DNA of 32,109 bases from a virus. Below, in pieces: positions 1 to 5,814 of this stretch. Position 1 is the stretch's first letter. Every line of letters starts with the position of its first letter. The translations under genes were made by a program, and so were the position numbers. Location of the stretch: the IMG/VR virus record IMGVR_UViG_3300043470_000479, positions 1 to 32,109 of that record. One strand, 5' to 3'. The notes under the pieces are model-generated. The model was not told the DNA's origin and searched no databases. It saw only the letters and a list, made by a program, of their open reading frames with translations.

Positions 1-248
1 CATGCTTCTTCCATCTCTGCTGCCGCTGCCATCTTCTGCAGTGAGTGAACAATGGTGCTGTGATCGCGGTTCATAATCCGGCCTATTTCTGTGGTGGAAT
101 ATCCCTTCTCACGCAGCATGACAACGCACTTGCGCCTTACCTTGACTAATGGCCCAAACCTACTTTTGCCTAAAATATCTTCCAAAGTGAAGCGATGCTC
201 TTTGGCGATAACTTCAATGTCAGCTAAATTCTGTTCTCTGGGCGTCAT
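1..248 (-). CDS. DnaA domain IV-like DNA-binding protein (partial, C-terminus off left edge)
   Basis: The first 82 residues are visible; the gene continues past the window start. Residues 35-75 look like the C-terminal DNA-binding domain of the replication initiator DnaA: a basic helix (VKVRRKCVVMLREKGYS), then IGRIM and the signature NRDHSTIVHS at 60-69, matching the DnaA GRDHST box that contacts the DnaA-box. There is no AAA+ ATPase part; the protein begins directly before the domain. The start is an ATG overlapping the upstream stop by ATGA, with GAGG a few bases before. It is the last visible gene of a leftward early operon. By family knowledge it should bind DnaA-box-like DNA; whether it acts on phage or host origins is inference. 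Confidence 0.8.
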   Translation of the reverse strand, partial: MTPREQNLADIEVIAKEHRFTLEDILGKSRFGPLVKVRRKCVVMLREKGYSTTEIGRIMNRDHSTIVHSLQKMAAAAEMEEA

Positions 249-466
249 GATTCCTCGTAATCCTGCTCGGAAAAATAATTATGCGTCTTGTCGCCTATAA
301 AGCAGTCCGAAAATGAAGTGTTATTGATGCTTAGTGTAGTCTTCATGGCTTCTAACGCCTTTACCTTCACATAATCGTCAGTCGGCGCGTTTATGATGGC
401 GCGTATGAGGTCGCCGATATTGTCAACGGTGTCTCTGTCGTGACCTATTTTAATTCCTAATTCCAT
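245..466 (-). CDS. hypothetical protein, 73 aa
   Basis: A small soluble protein beginning MELGIKIGHDRD; I do not recognise its family. The ATG at 466 is chosen over an in-frame start 10 codons upstream because AAGGAG lies 7 bases before it. The stop overlaps the start of the DnaA-like gene (ATGA), so the two are probably translationally coupled. There is no signal peptide, membrane segment or clear motif. It sits between MazG and the DnaA-like gene in the leftward early operon. Confidence 0.7.
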   Translation of the reverse strand: MELGIKIGHDRDTVDNIGDLIRAIINAPTDDYVKVKALEAMKTTLSINNTSFSDCFIGDKTHNYFSEQDYEES

Positions 467-467
467 T

Positions 468-761
468 TTATATCTCCTTAATAAAAATTCCGTCAATCAT
501 CTTACCCTTGCGGTCTTTGATTTCGTGCCATGCGTGAACAACGCATTCTTCAATCTCTAAATCCTTTTGCGCTGCCAGGATGGTAAGCACAACGAAGGCA
601 TCACCGATGCTATCCATGAATTGCTCATCTTTGCCCTTGGCGATTGCTTCAGCCAGTTCGCCTATTTCTTCAATCAGCTTAACGAACTGCGATTGCACGG
701 TGCTACCTTCAATCAGGTTGCGGTCTTGCGCCCATTGGCGGATTAGGTTTGCGTGCAACAT
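468..761 (-). CDS. MazG-like nucleotide pyrophosphohydrolase
   Basis: A 97-residue all-helical protein of the MazG-like/dUTPase superfamily, which hydrolyses (d)NTPs to monophosphates and pyrophosphate. The first metal-binding motif is KLIEEIGELAEAI at 28-40 (E31, E32, E35, E38) and the second is DSIGDAFVVL at 50-59 (D50, D54). The second motif has Ser where cellular MazG has Glu, a variation I know from short phage MazG-like proteins. Length fits a single-domain phage enzyme. Family-based roles are nucleotide-pool cleaning or lowering of (p)ppGpp signalling; which applies here is unknown. Its start overlaps the upstream stop by one base (TAATG). Confidence 0.88.
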   Translation of the reverse strand: MLHANLIRQWAQDRNLIEGSTVQSQFVKLIEEIGELAEAIAKGKDEQFMDSIGDAFVVLTILAAQKDLEIEECVVHAWHEIKDRKGKMIDGIFIKEI

Positions 762-982
762 TAGATTTTGCCATTCTTGATGAATCGACCAGTTTTAGGA
801 TCGCGCAAAACCGCGTTCTCCCTCCAAGCCATTAGCTCGGCACGGTCAACCAGATTGTCAGACCAATCTCTCGTCCACCTGTTGTGCCAGAAGTTAGCGC
901 GCTTGATGGCGAGCCGTAGCACGAACAGGTTAAACAGTTGCGCTGCTACCATTAGTGCAATTATGATTTCTTGATGTGTCAT
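761..982 (-). CDS. small membrane protein, 73 aa
   Basis: An N-terminal hydrophobic helix (about residues 5-26, IIIALMVAAQLFNLFVLRLA) is followed by a basic, Trp-rich cytoplasmic-type tail, RANFWHNRWTRDW. This predicts a single-pass inner-membrane protein with the tail inside. GGAGG lies 5 bases before the ATG. The tail ends LRDPKTGRFIKNGKI. Family not recognised. As an early-operon membrane protein it could affect the host envelope or superinfection, but nothing in the sequence proves this. Confidence 0.75.
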   Translation of the reverse strand: MTHQEIIIALMVAAQLFNLFVLRLAIKRANFWHNRWTRDWSDNLVDRAELMAWRENAVLRDPKTGRFIKNGKI

Positions 983-1285
983 TTAACCCTCCAATAATTC
1001 ACGAGAACGCATTTCTTCGTAACGATAGTCCGCCTCGTTCTCTCTATGGTCGGACTCCGTTTGCCAAAGTATCTCCTGCAATGTGCCAGCAGGGTCTTCA
1101 TCGTAATCAACAATAGCGGTCAGCAGTTCAATCTCCTGAGCGTCGCTAATGCCGAAAGTATTGCTGTTAAGGATTGCTGCGTAACCCGATTGCTGCCATT
1201 TTGCTTTCTGGCGCTTATGTTCTTCGGTGTAAGCGTTTAGTGCGTCGATAGCGTCTTGCGCTAGTTGTGTGAGGCTCTTGCTCAT
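983..1285 (-). CDS. hypothetical protein, 100 aa
   Basis: An acidic, mostly helical protein beginning MSKSLTQLAQDAIDALN and ending in a Glu/Arg-rich stretch. No catalytic motif or membrane segment is seen. The ATG overlaps the preceding stop (ATGA at 1282-1285) and has GGAG 8 bases upstream. The stop is directly followed by the next ATG, so this is a tightly packed operon member. Family not recognised. Confidence 0.75.
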   Translation of the reverse strand: MSKSLTQLAQDAIDALNAYTEEHKRQKAKWQQSGYAAILNSNTFGISDAQEIELLTAIVDYDEDPAGTLQEILWQTESDHRENEADYRYEEMRSRELLEG

Positions 1286-1527
1286 GCGTCTTGCTCCACA
1301 AAATCAGGGCATAGCAATGCCTGTGTGACGATGGCGGCAGCGCAATCTTCTGCGCTTGCATAGCGTTCTGTAAATTCACGGCCCAGCGCATCAGCGCAAG
1401 CATCTAGAAGTATGTTGCTTGTGATGATGTATTGGCGGGGATCAGCGCACGTTTCAAACTGGCCAGCGCGAATCTGCTTTGTTAAAAGCCCGTCGATGCG
1501 TTCAAATTGAGACAGGGTGATGCTCAT
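1282..1527 (-). CDS. hypothetical protein, 81 aa
   Basis: A soluble protein starting MSITLSQFERIDGLL. The start at 1527 is preferred to a more upstream in-frame ATG because it overlaps the stop of the 46-aa gene upstream (ATGA) and has GGAG 8 bases before it. Two cysteines and an Ala-rich helical C-terminal half are visible. It overlaps the next gene by 4 bases. Family not recognised. Confidence 0.7.
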   Translation of the reverse strand: MSITLSQFERIDGLLTKQIRAGQFETCADPRQYIITSNILLDACADALGREFTERYASAEDCAAAIVTQALLCPDFVEQDA

Positions 1528-1664
1528 GCTGCATACTCCATAGCCATGCCTAGTGATGGGCAAGTGCGAACGTGCTTGCCGTTGACGTAGACGTAGAAGT
1601 CAGATCCATAGTCTTCGATGACTTCCCAAATTTCGGTGCGTGATGTTTTATGAACCAATTTCAT
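1524..1664 (-). CDS. hypothetical small protein, 46 aa
   Basis: A short gene read directly from the minus strand. It starts MKLVHKTSRTEIW, contains the strand-like segment SDFYVYVNGKHVRTC, and ends MAMEYAA. AGGAG lies 7 bases before the ATG, and the stop overlaps the next start (ATGA), which together make it convincing. It is the first gene after promoter P1 (1709-1737). The pattern of short strands with a basic surface suggests a small beta-rich protein. Function unknown. Confidence 0.7.
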   Translation of the reverse strand: MKLVHKTSRTEIWEVIEDYGSDFYVYVNGKHVRTCPSLGMAMEYAA

Positions 1665-1682
1665 TGTCAGTCTCCTACTGGC

Positions 1683-1695
1683 GGGGAATATCCCC
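1683..1695. promoter_or_regulatory. candidate operator palindrome
   Basis: The palindrome GGGGA-ATA-TCCCC lies about 14 bases downstream of the -10 box of the leftward promoter P1, in the early transcribed region. A 5-bp perfect inverted repeat here fits an operator or a short RNA hairpin. The Cro-like protein encoded at 3733-3939 is one possible ligand. No second copy was noticed, so this stays tentative. Confidence 0.3.
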
Positions 1696-1708
1696 TTGCT
1701 GATGCACC

Positions 1709-1737
1709 CTTATAAAAATAGCCTTTAATTCTGTAAA
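1709..1737 (-). promoter_or_regulatory. promoter P1 for leftward accessory operon
   Basis: The minus strand has TTTACA (1737-1732), a 17-bp spacer and TATAAG (1714-1709), each one or two mismatches from the sigma-70 consensus at ideal spacing. An A-tract (AAAAAACGC) lies directly upstream. The first gene starts 45 bases after the -10 box. The same box pair with the same spacing recurs at 7625-7653. It would drive genes 1664 to below 1. Confidence 0.65.
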
Positions 1738-1754
1738 GCGTTTTTTTCATTTAA

Positions 1755-1922
1755 TTACGCTTTTTGTCGTTTTGCGTGTTCAATGGCTTCTATCGCCCAG
1801 GCTTCGGGTGCGCCTTTGTATCGCCCCTTATCCCAGTTCTTGCGTATATCATCCAGTGATATCTTTCCTGATTGATAGCGGATCAGGTCGCACATTAAGT
1901 CAGTGGCTGCGCTCTTGGTCAC
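1755..1922 (-). CDS. hypothetical protein, 55 aa
   Basis: The probable start is GTG at 1922, overlapping the upstream stop (GTGA), giving a protein starting TKSAATDLMCDLIRYQSG after the initiator. A longer in-frame reading from 1985 would overlap the upstream gene by 67 bases and has an unlikely Arg/Cys-rich N-terminus. The protein is helical, with DDIRKNWDKGRYKGAPEAW near the middle. It is the last gene of the replication transcript, just before promoter P1. Function unknown. Confidence 0.6.
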   Translation of the reverse strand: MTKSAATDLMCDLIRYQSGKISLDDIRKNWDKGRYKGAPEAWAIEAIEHAKRQKA

Positions 1923-2500
1923 CTTACTATAAATTCGCCATCGACAATCCGAAGGTATCCGCGATCTTCGGCAATGCGTAACCAACGCTCTGGCTTGTCT
2001 GATAGCTCGACAGGCTCACCGCAGTGTAGTGACATAATAAATTCTTCGAACCTTGCTTGCGTGTGATTAGAACAGATTCGCAGCGCCTTATCTTTCTTCG
2101 TGGTTCGCGGAGTGTATCCCTCTAGAATGGCGAGGCACTGGCGAGGCGTTGGGAACCAATCAAGCTCCTTGCAGACGCGCTCAGTCATGTAGCTAAGGGC
2201 TTCTTTCGTGTAGCCACCAAGAATCCGTGCATAGACTGCCGTCCGCATCTGTCCGCTTTGCTCGTCGGTGTTCTTGCTTGGCAGGGTTGCCTCAATAAAC
2301 TGAAGCTGCTTGGCAAGCTCTTTGGTTTCAACTGGGATGTTCTCAACAGGCATCGCTAACGCAATCGACCGTAGCTCATCGCATTCAGCTACCGTGAGAT
2401 CAGAACGGGTCATCAGATCGTCCATCCGCGACGTATCGAAGTGCTGCGGCAAAGCCGTTTTGGTTTCTAGGCTGACCAGTTGTCCGATTTGTTGTGCCAT
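1919..2500 (-). CDS. putative replication accessory protein (helicase-loader position)
   Basis: A 193-residue protein directly downstream of the initiator-like gene, in the slot where lambdoid phages carry the helicase loader (lambda P or DnaC type). Residues about 85-130 contain an Ala/Leu-rich helix followed by DWFPTPRQCLAILEGY, a pattern of helix plus 'FPTP' that I associate with phage loader-like proteins. No Walker A is seen, so it is not a DnaC ATPase. The start at 2500 has GAGGGAAAGAAG upstream but overlaps the initiator gene by 101 bases. Starts at 2425 or 2413 would shorten the overlap. The gene is certain; the role is inferred from position. Confidence 0.6.
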   Translation of the reverse strand: MAQQIGQLVSLETKTALPQHFDTSRMDDLMTRSDLTVAECDELRSIALAMPVENIPVETKELAKQLQFIEATLPSKNTDEQSGQMRTAVYARILGGYTKEALSYMTERVCKELDWFPTPRQCLAILEGYTPRTTKKDKALRICSNHTQARFEEFIMSLHCGEPVELSDKPERWLRIAEDRGYLRIVDGEFIVR

Positions 2501-3140
2501 TCTTCTTTCCCTCTACCCAATCTGATTTGAATCCCTGCCATCCTCGTTCAATGGCTTCCGTGATTGCAGCCTCCAGCGTCCATCCCGCCAGCGCAGCTTC
2601 ACGCTCAATGCCTTTCAATGCTGTTTCAGTGAAAGCAGCTTTGCGATGGTTCTTCCAATCCTTCCAAAGCTGATCACAAAATCCATCAGGCTTAGCAGCG
2701 GAAACGCCCCTGCGCTTTGCTGTTAATACGTTAGTATTAACTTCTGTATCTGTATCTGTATCTGTCTCTTGGCCCGTTACTGAAACGTTTCGCTCCCGTT
2801 TCATAGCGTTATGCTGCTGTTTTTCCCTGTATTTTTTTACACGGTTTGTGCTGTTATCGCTTTTGTATTGCAACTCATCCCAAGCAACTGGAGAAAGGTT
2901 TTCATCCACCAGATTTACCTCTTGCAAGCGCCTTCCAATCTCATCTAGTTCACGCAACTGCACGCCTAACTTGACGGCAATTTTTCGTGATCGAAGATTG
3001 TCATTTGGCGTATCCAGAAGGCCATCAGCCTTTAGGCAGCATAGAGCAACAAAGTGCCAGCGATCCTCAAAAGCTAACAGGCGCAGCTTTTCGTCATCAA
3101 CTATTCGGTGATATAGTCGGAACCATTGAAGGCCACTCAT
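2400..3140 (-). CDS. O-like replication initiator / replisome organizer
   Basis: A protein of 246 residues with two regions. Residues 1-95 look like a winged-helix DNA-binding domain of phage replication initiators (MSGLQWFRLYHRIVDDEKL at the start, then helices and RSRKIAVKLGV). A low-complexity linker follows with ETDTDTDTE at 125-133. Residues 155-210 (LWKDWKNHRKA, then AITEAIERGWQGFKSDW) resemble the C-terminal helicase-recruiting part of O/DnaT-like proteins, which often carry the GWQG element. The start overlaps a 16-codon reading frame by ATGA. It would bind the phage origin and recruit helicase; a candidate origin lies inside the gene, as in lambda. Confidence 0.68.
   Translation of the reverse strand: MSGLQWFRLYHRIVDDEKLRLLAFEDRWHFVALCCLKADGLLDTPNDNLRSRKIAVKLGVQLRELDEIGRRLQEVNLVDENLSPVAWDELQYKSDNSTNRVKKYREKQQHNAMKRERNVSVTGQETDTDTDTEVNTNVLTAKRRGVSAAKPDGFCDQLWKDWKNHRKAAFTETALKGIEREAALAGWTLEAAITEAIERGWQGFKSDWVEGKKNGTTNRTTGQPRNQNGFAAALRYVADGRSDDPF
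2722..2766. repeat. hexamer repeats plus perfect palindrome (candidate replication origin)
   Basis: Positions 2722-2741 are a perfect 8-4-8 inverted repeat (GTTAATAC-GTTA-GTATTAAC). It is directly followed by TCTGTA three times (2743-2760) and one variant TCTGTC (2761-2766). The tract is AT-rich and lies in the linker-coding part of the initiator gene, where it encodes the TDTDTD and VNTNV residues. Iterons inside the initiator gene are the known arrangement of lambda ori. Simple-sequence drift in a disordered linker is the alternative. Confidence 0.4.
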
Positions 3141-3187
3141 GACGCAAACTCTTGCGCGATGGTTCTGTGGCGTGTATTACTAAACAT
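3137..3187 (-). CDS. possible 16-codon leader peptide
   Basis: A reading frame MFSNTRHRTIAQEFAS begins at an ATG with AAGGAAGG 7 bases upstream and ends in an ATGA overlap with the initiator gene. That spacing would make it a translational-coupling leader. It is too short for homology or codon bias to help, so it could be chance. Confidence 0.35.
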   Translation of the reverse strand: MFSNTRHRTIAQEFAS

Positions 3188-3217
3188 AGCGATGCCTTCC
3201 TTGACTAGGCGTTGTTA

Positions 3218-3292
3218 GAGCGGGTCGAGTGCTTTATGTGCTTTCAGCATTCCCCGCTCGCTCTCCTATAACCGAAAACACGCATTTATAAA
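3218..3292 (-). promoter_or_regulatory. candidate promoter P4 and 5' hairpin of replication transcript
   Basis: On the minus strand TTTATA (3292-3287) and TATAGG (3270-3265) are 16 bp apart and lie before the replication genes. The predicted transcript start (near 3258) coincides with a 7-bp perfect stem, GAGCGGG (3259-3253) pairing with CCCGCTC (3224-3218) across a 28-base loop. A 5'-terminal hairpin would stabilise or regulate the message. The -35 box is weak. Confidence 0.4.
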
Positions 3293-3368
3293 AGAGAATT
3301 TTGGCAGCATTGACCGACGCGCTTTTCCAACGTATTTGCGCGGCTTGGTACTCCTTACCGAACAAACT

Positions 3369-3393
3369 GGGTGGCTTAGGTCACCCTTTTTTT
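3369..3393 (+). terminator. rho-independent terminator (plus strand)
   Basis: GGGTGG-CTTAGG-TCACCC forms a 6-bp stem (one G-U pair) with a 6-base loop, followed by seven T. It reads on the plus strand, although the flanking genes are leftward. It would stop rightward transcription entering the DUF1064 and Cro-like genes, or end an unrecognised rightward RNA from 3190-3368. That stretch holds no plus-strand gene I can support. Confidence 0.6.
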
Positions 3394-3736
3394 ATTTGGT
3401 TTCACGAAGCTGGTGGTGAGGGAATAGCGCGATAAAGATAGCGCGGCGCAAAGGCCAATCCCTGACAACGACGCCCTTCACATCTTCAGTCACATTGATT
3501 CCCTTTTCGACATATTCAAAATCTGATTTGTAACCAACGCGACGACCATTGCCGTGTTTTACTTGGCGACCATTGATGACGAACCAGTATTGAGGGTGGA
3601 TGATTAGGTCACTGATAGCCCCAGCCGCTTGCAGATCGTGTAGCTCATTGCAGCGCACAGCCTCCCGTTTACTGTCATGAGTATGGCCAGCCCTGCATTG
3701 CGATTTGACAGCGCGATACTTTCCGAATCGCCTCAT
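3392..3736 (-). CDS. DUF1064 family phage nuclease-like protein
   Basis: A protein of 114 residues matching the DUF1064 pattern: KYRAVKSQ near the N-terminus, then HDSKREAVRCNELHDLQAAG, IIHPQYW, GYKSDFEYVEKG and a conserved VTEDVKG, ending in a helix with IALFPHH. The Glu of SKREA, the Asp of SDFEY and the E/D/K of EDVKG are placed like the acidic and Lys residues of a PD-(D/E)XK nuclease core. Family members occur in phage replication/recombination regions and may resolve branched DNA, though this is little tested. ATGA overlap with the Cro-like gene upstream shows co-transcription. Confidence 0.8.
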   Translation of the reverse strand: MRRFGKYRAVKSQCRAGHTHDSKREAVRCNELHDLQAAGAISDLIIHPQYWFVINGRQVKHGNGRRVGYKSDFEYVEKGINVTEDVKGVVVRDWPLRRAIFIALFPHHQLRETK

Positions 3737-3939
3737 GCGTTAAGCTTCTGTTCTATTAGGCGATCCAGTGCGTCATTTGCTGCAAGCCATGCGCCTAGCT
3801 GTGGTTCGGTGCGTCCACTTTTCCAATTCGATAGCGTGACACGGGTGATCCCAGCCTCAATCGCTATCTTGCAAGCCCTGATTTTATGCGTCTTTGCGTA
3901 GCCAAAAAAGTTCGCAACTTCATTCTGTACCTGGGTCAT
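3733..3939 (-). CDS. Cro/CI-like helix-turn-helix regulator
   Basis: A protein of 68 residues. CKIAIEAGITRVTLSNWKSG (about 23-42) is a helix-turn-helix in which AIEAGITRVTLSNW is the classic Cro/C1-type recognition unit, followed by RTEPQL. There is no dimerisation or peptidase domain, so it is Cro-sized rather than a full CI repressor. Start ATG 3939 is chosen; a TTG two codons upstream is possible. It is divergent from the ERF operon, so the 3940-4030 interval should hold both promoters and its operators. It probably regulates early transcription. Confidence 0.8.
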   Translation of the reverse strand: MTQVQNEVANFFGYAKTHKIRACKIAIEAGITRVTLSNWKSGRTEPQLGAWLAANDALDRLIEQKLNA

Positions 3940-3973
3940 ATTCAACTTTCTTTTGGTTGTTTGTAAAAAACGC

Positions 3974-4001
3974 TTTTAATCTTCTGCAAATTAGTTACAA
4001 G
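3974..4001 (+). promoter_or_regulatory. promoter P2 for recombination operon
   Basis: TTTTAA (3974-3979), 16 bp, then TACAAG (3996-4001), with GGGG following. It sits 29 bases before the ERF start, which has a strong AGGAG. Directly upstream is AAAAAACGC, the same A-tract as in P1; the 12-base string AAAAAACGCTTT is identical in both (3965-3976 here; minus strand 1746-1735). A weak divergent promoter (TTGCAG, 17 bp, TTACAA) can be drawn on the minus strand for the Cro-like gene. Confidence 0.5.
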
Positions 4002-4030
4002 GGGTTTGGCAAATAAAAGGAGATACCACA

Positions 4031-4594
4031 ATGCCAGTGCATAAAAAAATTAACGAAGCGCGGATTGCTTTCCACGCATTGCCGCTGAAAAAGTCCGGCC
4101 ATAACACGTTTGCTGGATATAAATATTTCGAGCTTTCCGACTTTGTGATTCCAGCCCTTCGCATTTTCAATGATGTCGGATTGTGCGCGGTTATCAGTTT
4201 TTCGGAAACTACAGCGTCGATGCACATTGTCGATGTTGAGGATGGAACGCAGGTTATCATTCATAGCCCAATGGGTTCAGCTAATCTTAAAGGCTGTCAC
4301 GAGATACAAAACATCGGCGCTTGCGAGACATACAGCACCCGCTACCTTTGGACAGCAGCCCTTTGCATCGTCGAGCATGACGCTTTAGATGCTACCACGG
4401 GCAAAAGCGAACCAGCGCCACGGGTTAAGTTTATCAATTCCCTCCAATTTGATGAATTGCAAAAGCTTGTGGATTACACCCGCACCGATTTGGCTTTGCT
4501 TTGCAAGCACTACAAAATCGAAGCACTTGATGAATTGCCGGAAAGCCGCTTCGATGCTGTTAAGGCCGCTCTGGAAAAGAAAATCGAATCATGA
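4031..4594 (+). CDS. erf: ERF family single-strand annealing recombinase
   Basis: A protein of 187 residues in the ERF superfamily (P22 Erf type), which anneals complementary ssDNA for recombination-dependent replication and circularisation. The core signature is GACETYSTRYLWTAALCIVE at 97-116, the equivalent of the family's G-A-x-x-Y-x-x-R-Y motif, followed by an acidic HDALDA. The N-terminal part (FAGYKYFELSDFVIPALRI) matches the usual Y-x-Y segment. AAAGGAG is 7 bases upstream of the ATG. It is the first gene of the rightward operon, followed at once by a coiled-coil partner, as is common beside phage annealing proteins. Confidence 0.9.
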   Translation: MPVHKKINEARIAFHALPLKKSGHNTFAGYKYFELSDFVIPALRIFNDVGLCAVISFSETTASMHIVDVEDGTQVIIHSPMGSANLKGCHEIQNIGACETYSTRYLWTAALCIVEHDALDATTGKSEPAPRVKFINSLQFDELQKLVDYTRTDLALLCKHYKIEALDELPESRFDAVKAALEKKIES

Positions 4595-5271
4595 CCGATA
4601 TTGGACACAACCAGCCGCCGCCAGTTGACGCGATGGGCTTGCACGTGGATGACTTGTTCCAATTGGCATCAGACACCTTAGCTGGCGTTGATGCAGTTAA
4701 AAACGATGAACAGGATGCCGCGCTTGATGGTTTGCTTGATGATTTTCGCAAGGCGAGGAAAGACGCCGACGAATATCGTGCAGCGGAAAAACGACCACAT
4801 GATGAAGCGGCTAAAGCTGTGCAAGCAAAATGGAAGCCGCTACTAGACCGCTGCGATATGGCAACAGCCGAGATTAAGGCAAAGCTGACACCATATCGCA
4901 ATGCCAAAATTGCTGCGCGTGAAGAAGCTATACGCATTGCGCGTGAAACTGCCGAGCAAAAGCAGAAAGCCGCACAGGATGCGCTTAGGCAATCAGATGA
5001 CTTGGAAGCCCGTTTTGCCGCCGAGGAACAGCTTAAGCAGGCCACAATTCTAACGGCGGCGGCAAATCGCGCTGACCGCTCCGCAACTGGTCTTAGGACT
5101 ATATGGGTTGCCCAAATCACTGACCGTCGCGCTGCCCTAAATCATTATTTACGCGAACAGCCAGAAATGTTTGAACGCCTTATTCAAGACCTTGCAGATA
5201 AGGATGCGCGTAACGAGGCAACCCGCCGCAACATTGCAGGCGTATCATTTATTCAGGAAAGGAAAGTTTAA
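4591..5271 (+). CDS. coiled-coil recombination-associated protein
   Basis: A 226-residue protein overlapping erf by ATGA. It opens MTDIGHNQPPPVD, an N-terminus I know from phages of Rhizobiales and relatives. Residues about 50-160 are a long charged Ala-rich helix (RKARKDADEYRAAEKRPHDEAAKA onward in heptad-like spacing), predicted as coiled coil. The C-terminal domain (about 170-226: LRTIWVAQITD, ALNHYL, NIAGVSFIQERKV) resembles DUF1351-like proteins next to phage recombinases. A likely role is as partner of ERF, by analogy only. The interior has no enzymatic motif. Confidence 0.6.
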   Translation: MTDIGHNQPPPVDAMGLHVDDLFQLASDTLAGVDAVKNDEQDAALDGLLDDFRKARKDADEYRAAEKRPHDEAAKAVQAKWKPLLDRCDMATAEIKAKLTPYRNAKIAAREEAIRIARETAEQKQKAAQDALRQSDDLEARFAAEEQLKQATILTAAANRADRSATGLRTIWVAQITDRRAALNHYLREQPEMFERLIQDLADKDARNEATRRNIAGVSFIQERKV

Positions 5272-5492
5272 TGTCACAGAACGACAGAATTTTAGATCAC
5301 TTGAACACCGTTGGGCCTATTCGCCCAATGACAGCATGGAATGATTTGGGCATCTATCGCCTAGCATCGCGGATTAATGATCTGCGAAAGGCTGGGCATA
5401 AGATTAAAACCAAGAAGGTTGAGGTGGTCAATCGCTGGGGCGAATCATCTTACATTGCTGAGTATAGCTTGGAACTTGAAGATGCTGCCTAA
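5271..5492 (+). CDS. helix-turn-helix protein, 73 aa
   Basis: A small winged-HTH protein: NDRILDHLNTVGPIRPMTAW, then LGIYRLASRINDLRKAGHKI, then a beta hairpin ending YSLELEDAA. This matches the HTH_39-type domain seen in many phages, where the G-I-x-R-L-A-x-R-I-x-D-L motif is the recognition helix region. The start overlaps the previous stop by one base (TAATG) with AGGAAAG upstream. It is presumably a DNA-binding accessory or regulator in the recombination operon. Confidence 0.78.
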   Translation: MSQNDRILDHLNTVGPIRPMTAWNDLGIYRLASRINDLRKAGHKIKTKKVEVVNRWGESSYIAEYSLELEDAA

Positions 5493-5814
5493 TCGCATTG
5501 CCAAGAAGCCTAAGCGGACAGCGCGGTGGCGATCCCAGGGGCATCTAAACTTCATTCGATCGTTCCATTGTTCTATCAAGGGGTGTGAACAGATGCCGAT
5601 TGAATGCGCTCATGTTCGCTATGGCAGCGGTGCAGGGATGGGACAAAAGCCAGATGATTGGCGAGTAGTTCCATTATGCCGTGAACATCACAGCCAGCAG
5701 CACACAGTTGGCGAGCAGACGTTCTGGAAGGGCATCGACATAGAGGCTTTGATTGAAGCCTTCTGCAAAGCCAGCCCGAAGGCGCGTGAGATTAAAGAGG
5801 CTCAAAGCCAATGA
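5482..5814 (+). CDS. HNH-type / DUF968-like recombination nuclease
   Basis: A protein of 110 residues with a zinc-type HNH arrangement: C30-x4-C35, then IECAHVRYGSGAGMGQKPDD (H44 and D58/D59), then VPLCREHHSQQH with C66, H69, H70 and H74, then FWKG. This pattern matches DUF968/NinG-related phage proteins that cut branched DNA and sit beside NinB. The ATG at 5482 overlaps the HTH gene by 11 bases; a longer upstream reading frame lies over that gene and is not used. The N-terminus is very basic (NRIAKKPKRTARWR), fitting DNA binding. Confidence 0.78.
   Translation: MLPNRIAKKPKRTARWRSQGHLNFIRSFHCSIKGCEQMPIECAHVRYGSGAGMGQKPDDWRVVPLCREHHSQQHTVGEQTFWKGIDIEALIEAFCKASPKAREIKEAQSQ

Noticed and set aside
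3281-3300. Plus-strand promoter at TATAAA (3287-3292)
   Set aside because: No acceptable -35 box 16-18 bp upstream; the same bases work better as the -35 box of the minus-strand P4.
4560-5120. 186-codon minus-strand frame
   Set aside because: Antisense to the coiled-coil gene; Ser/Ala/Arg/Cys-rich composition typical of a shadow of an Ala-rich gene.
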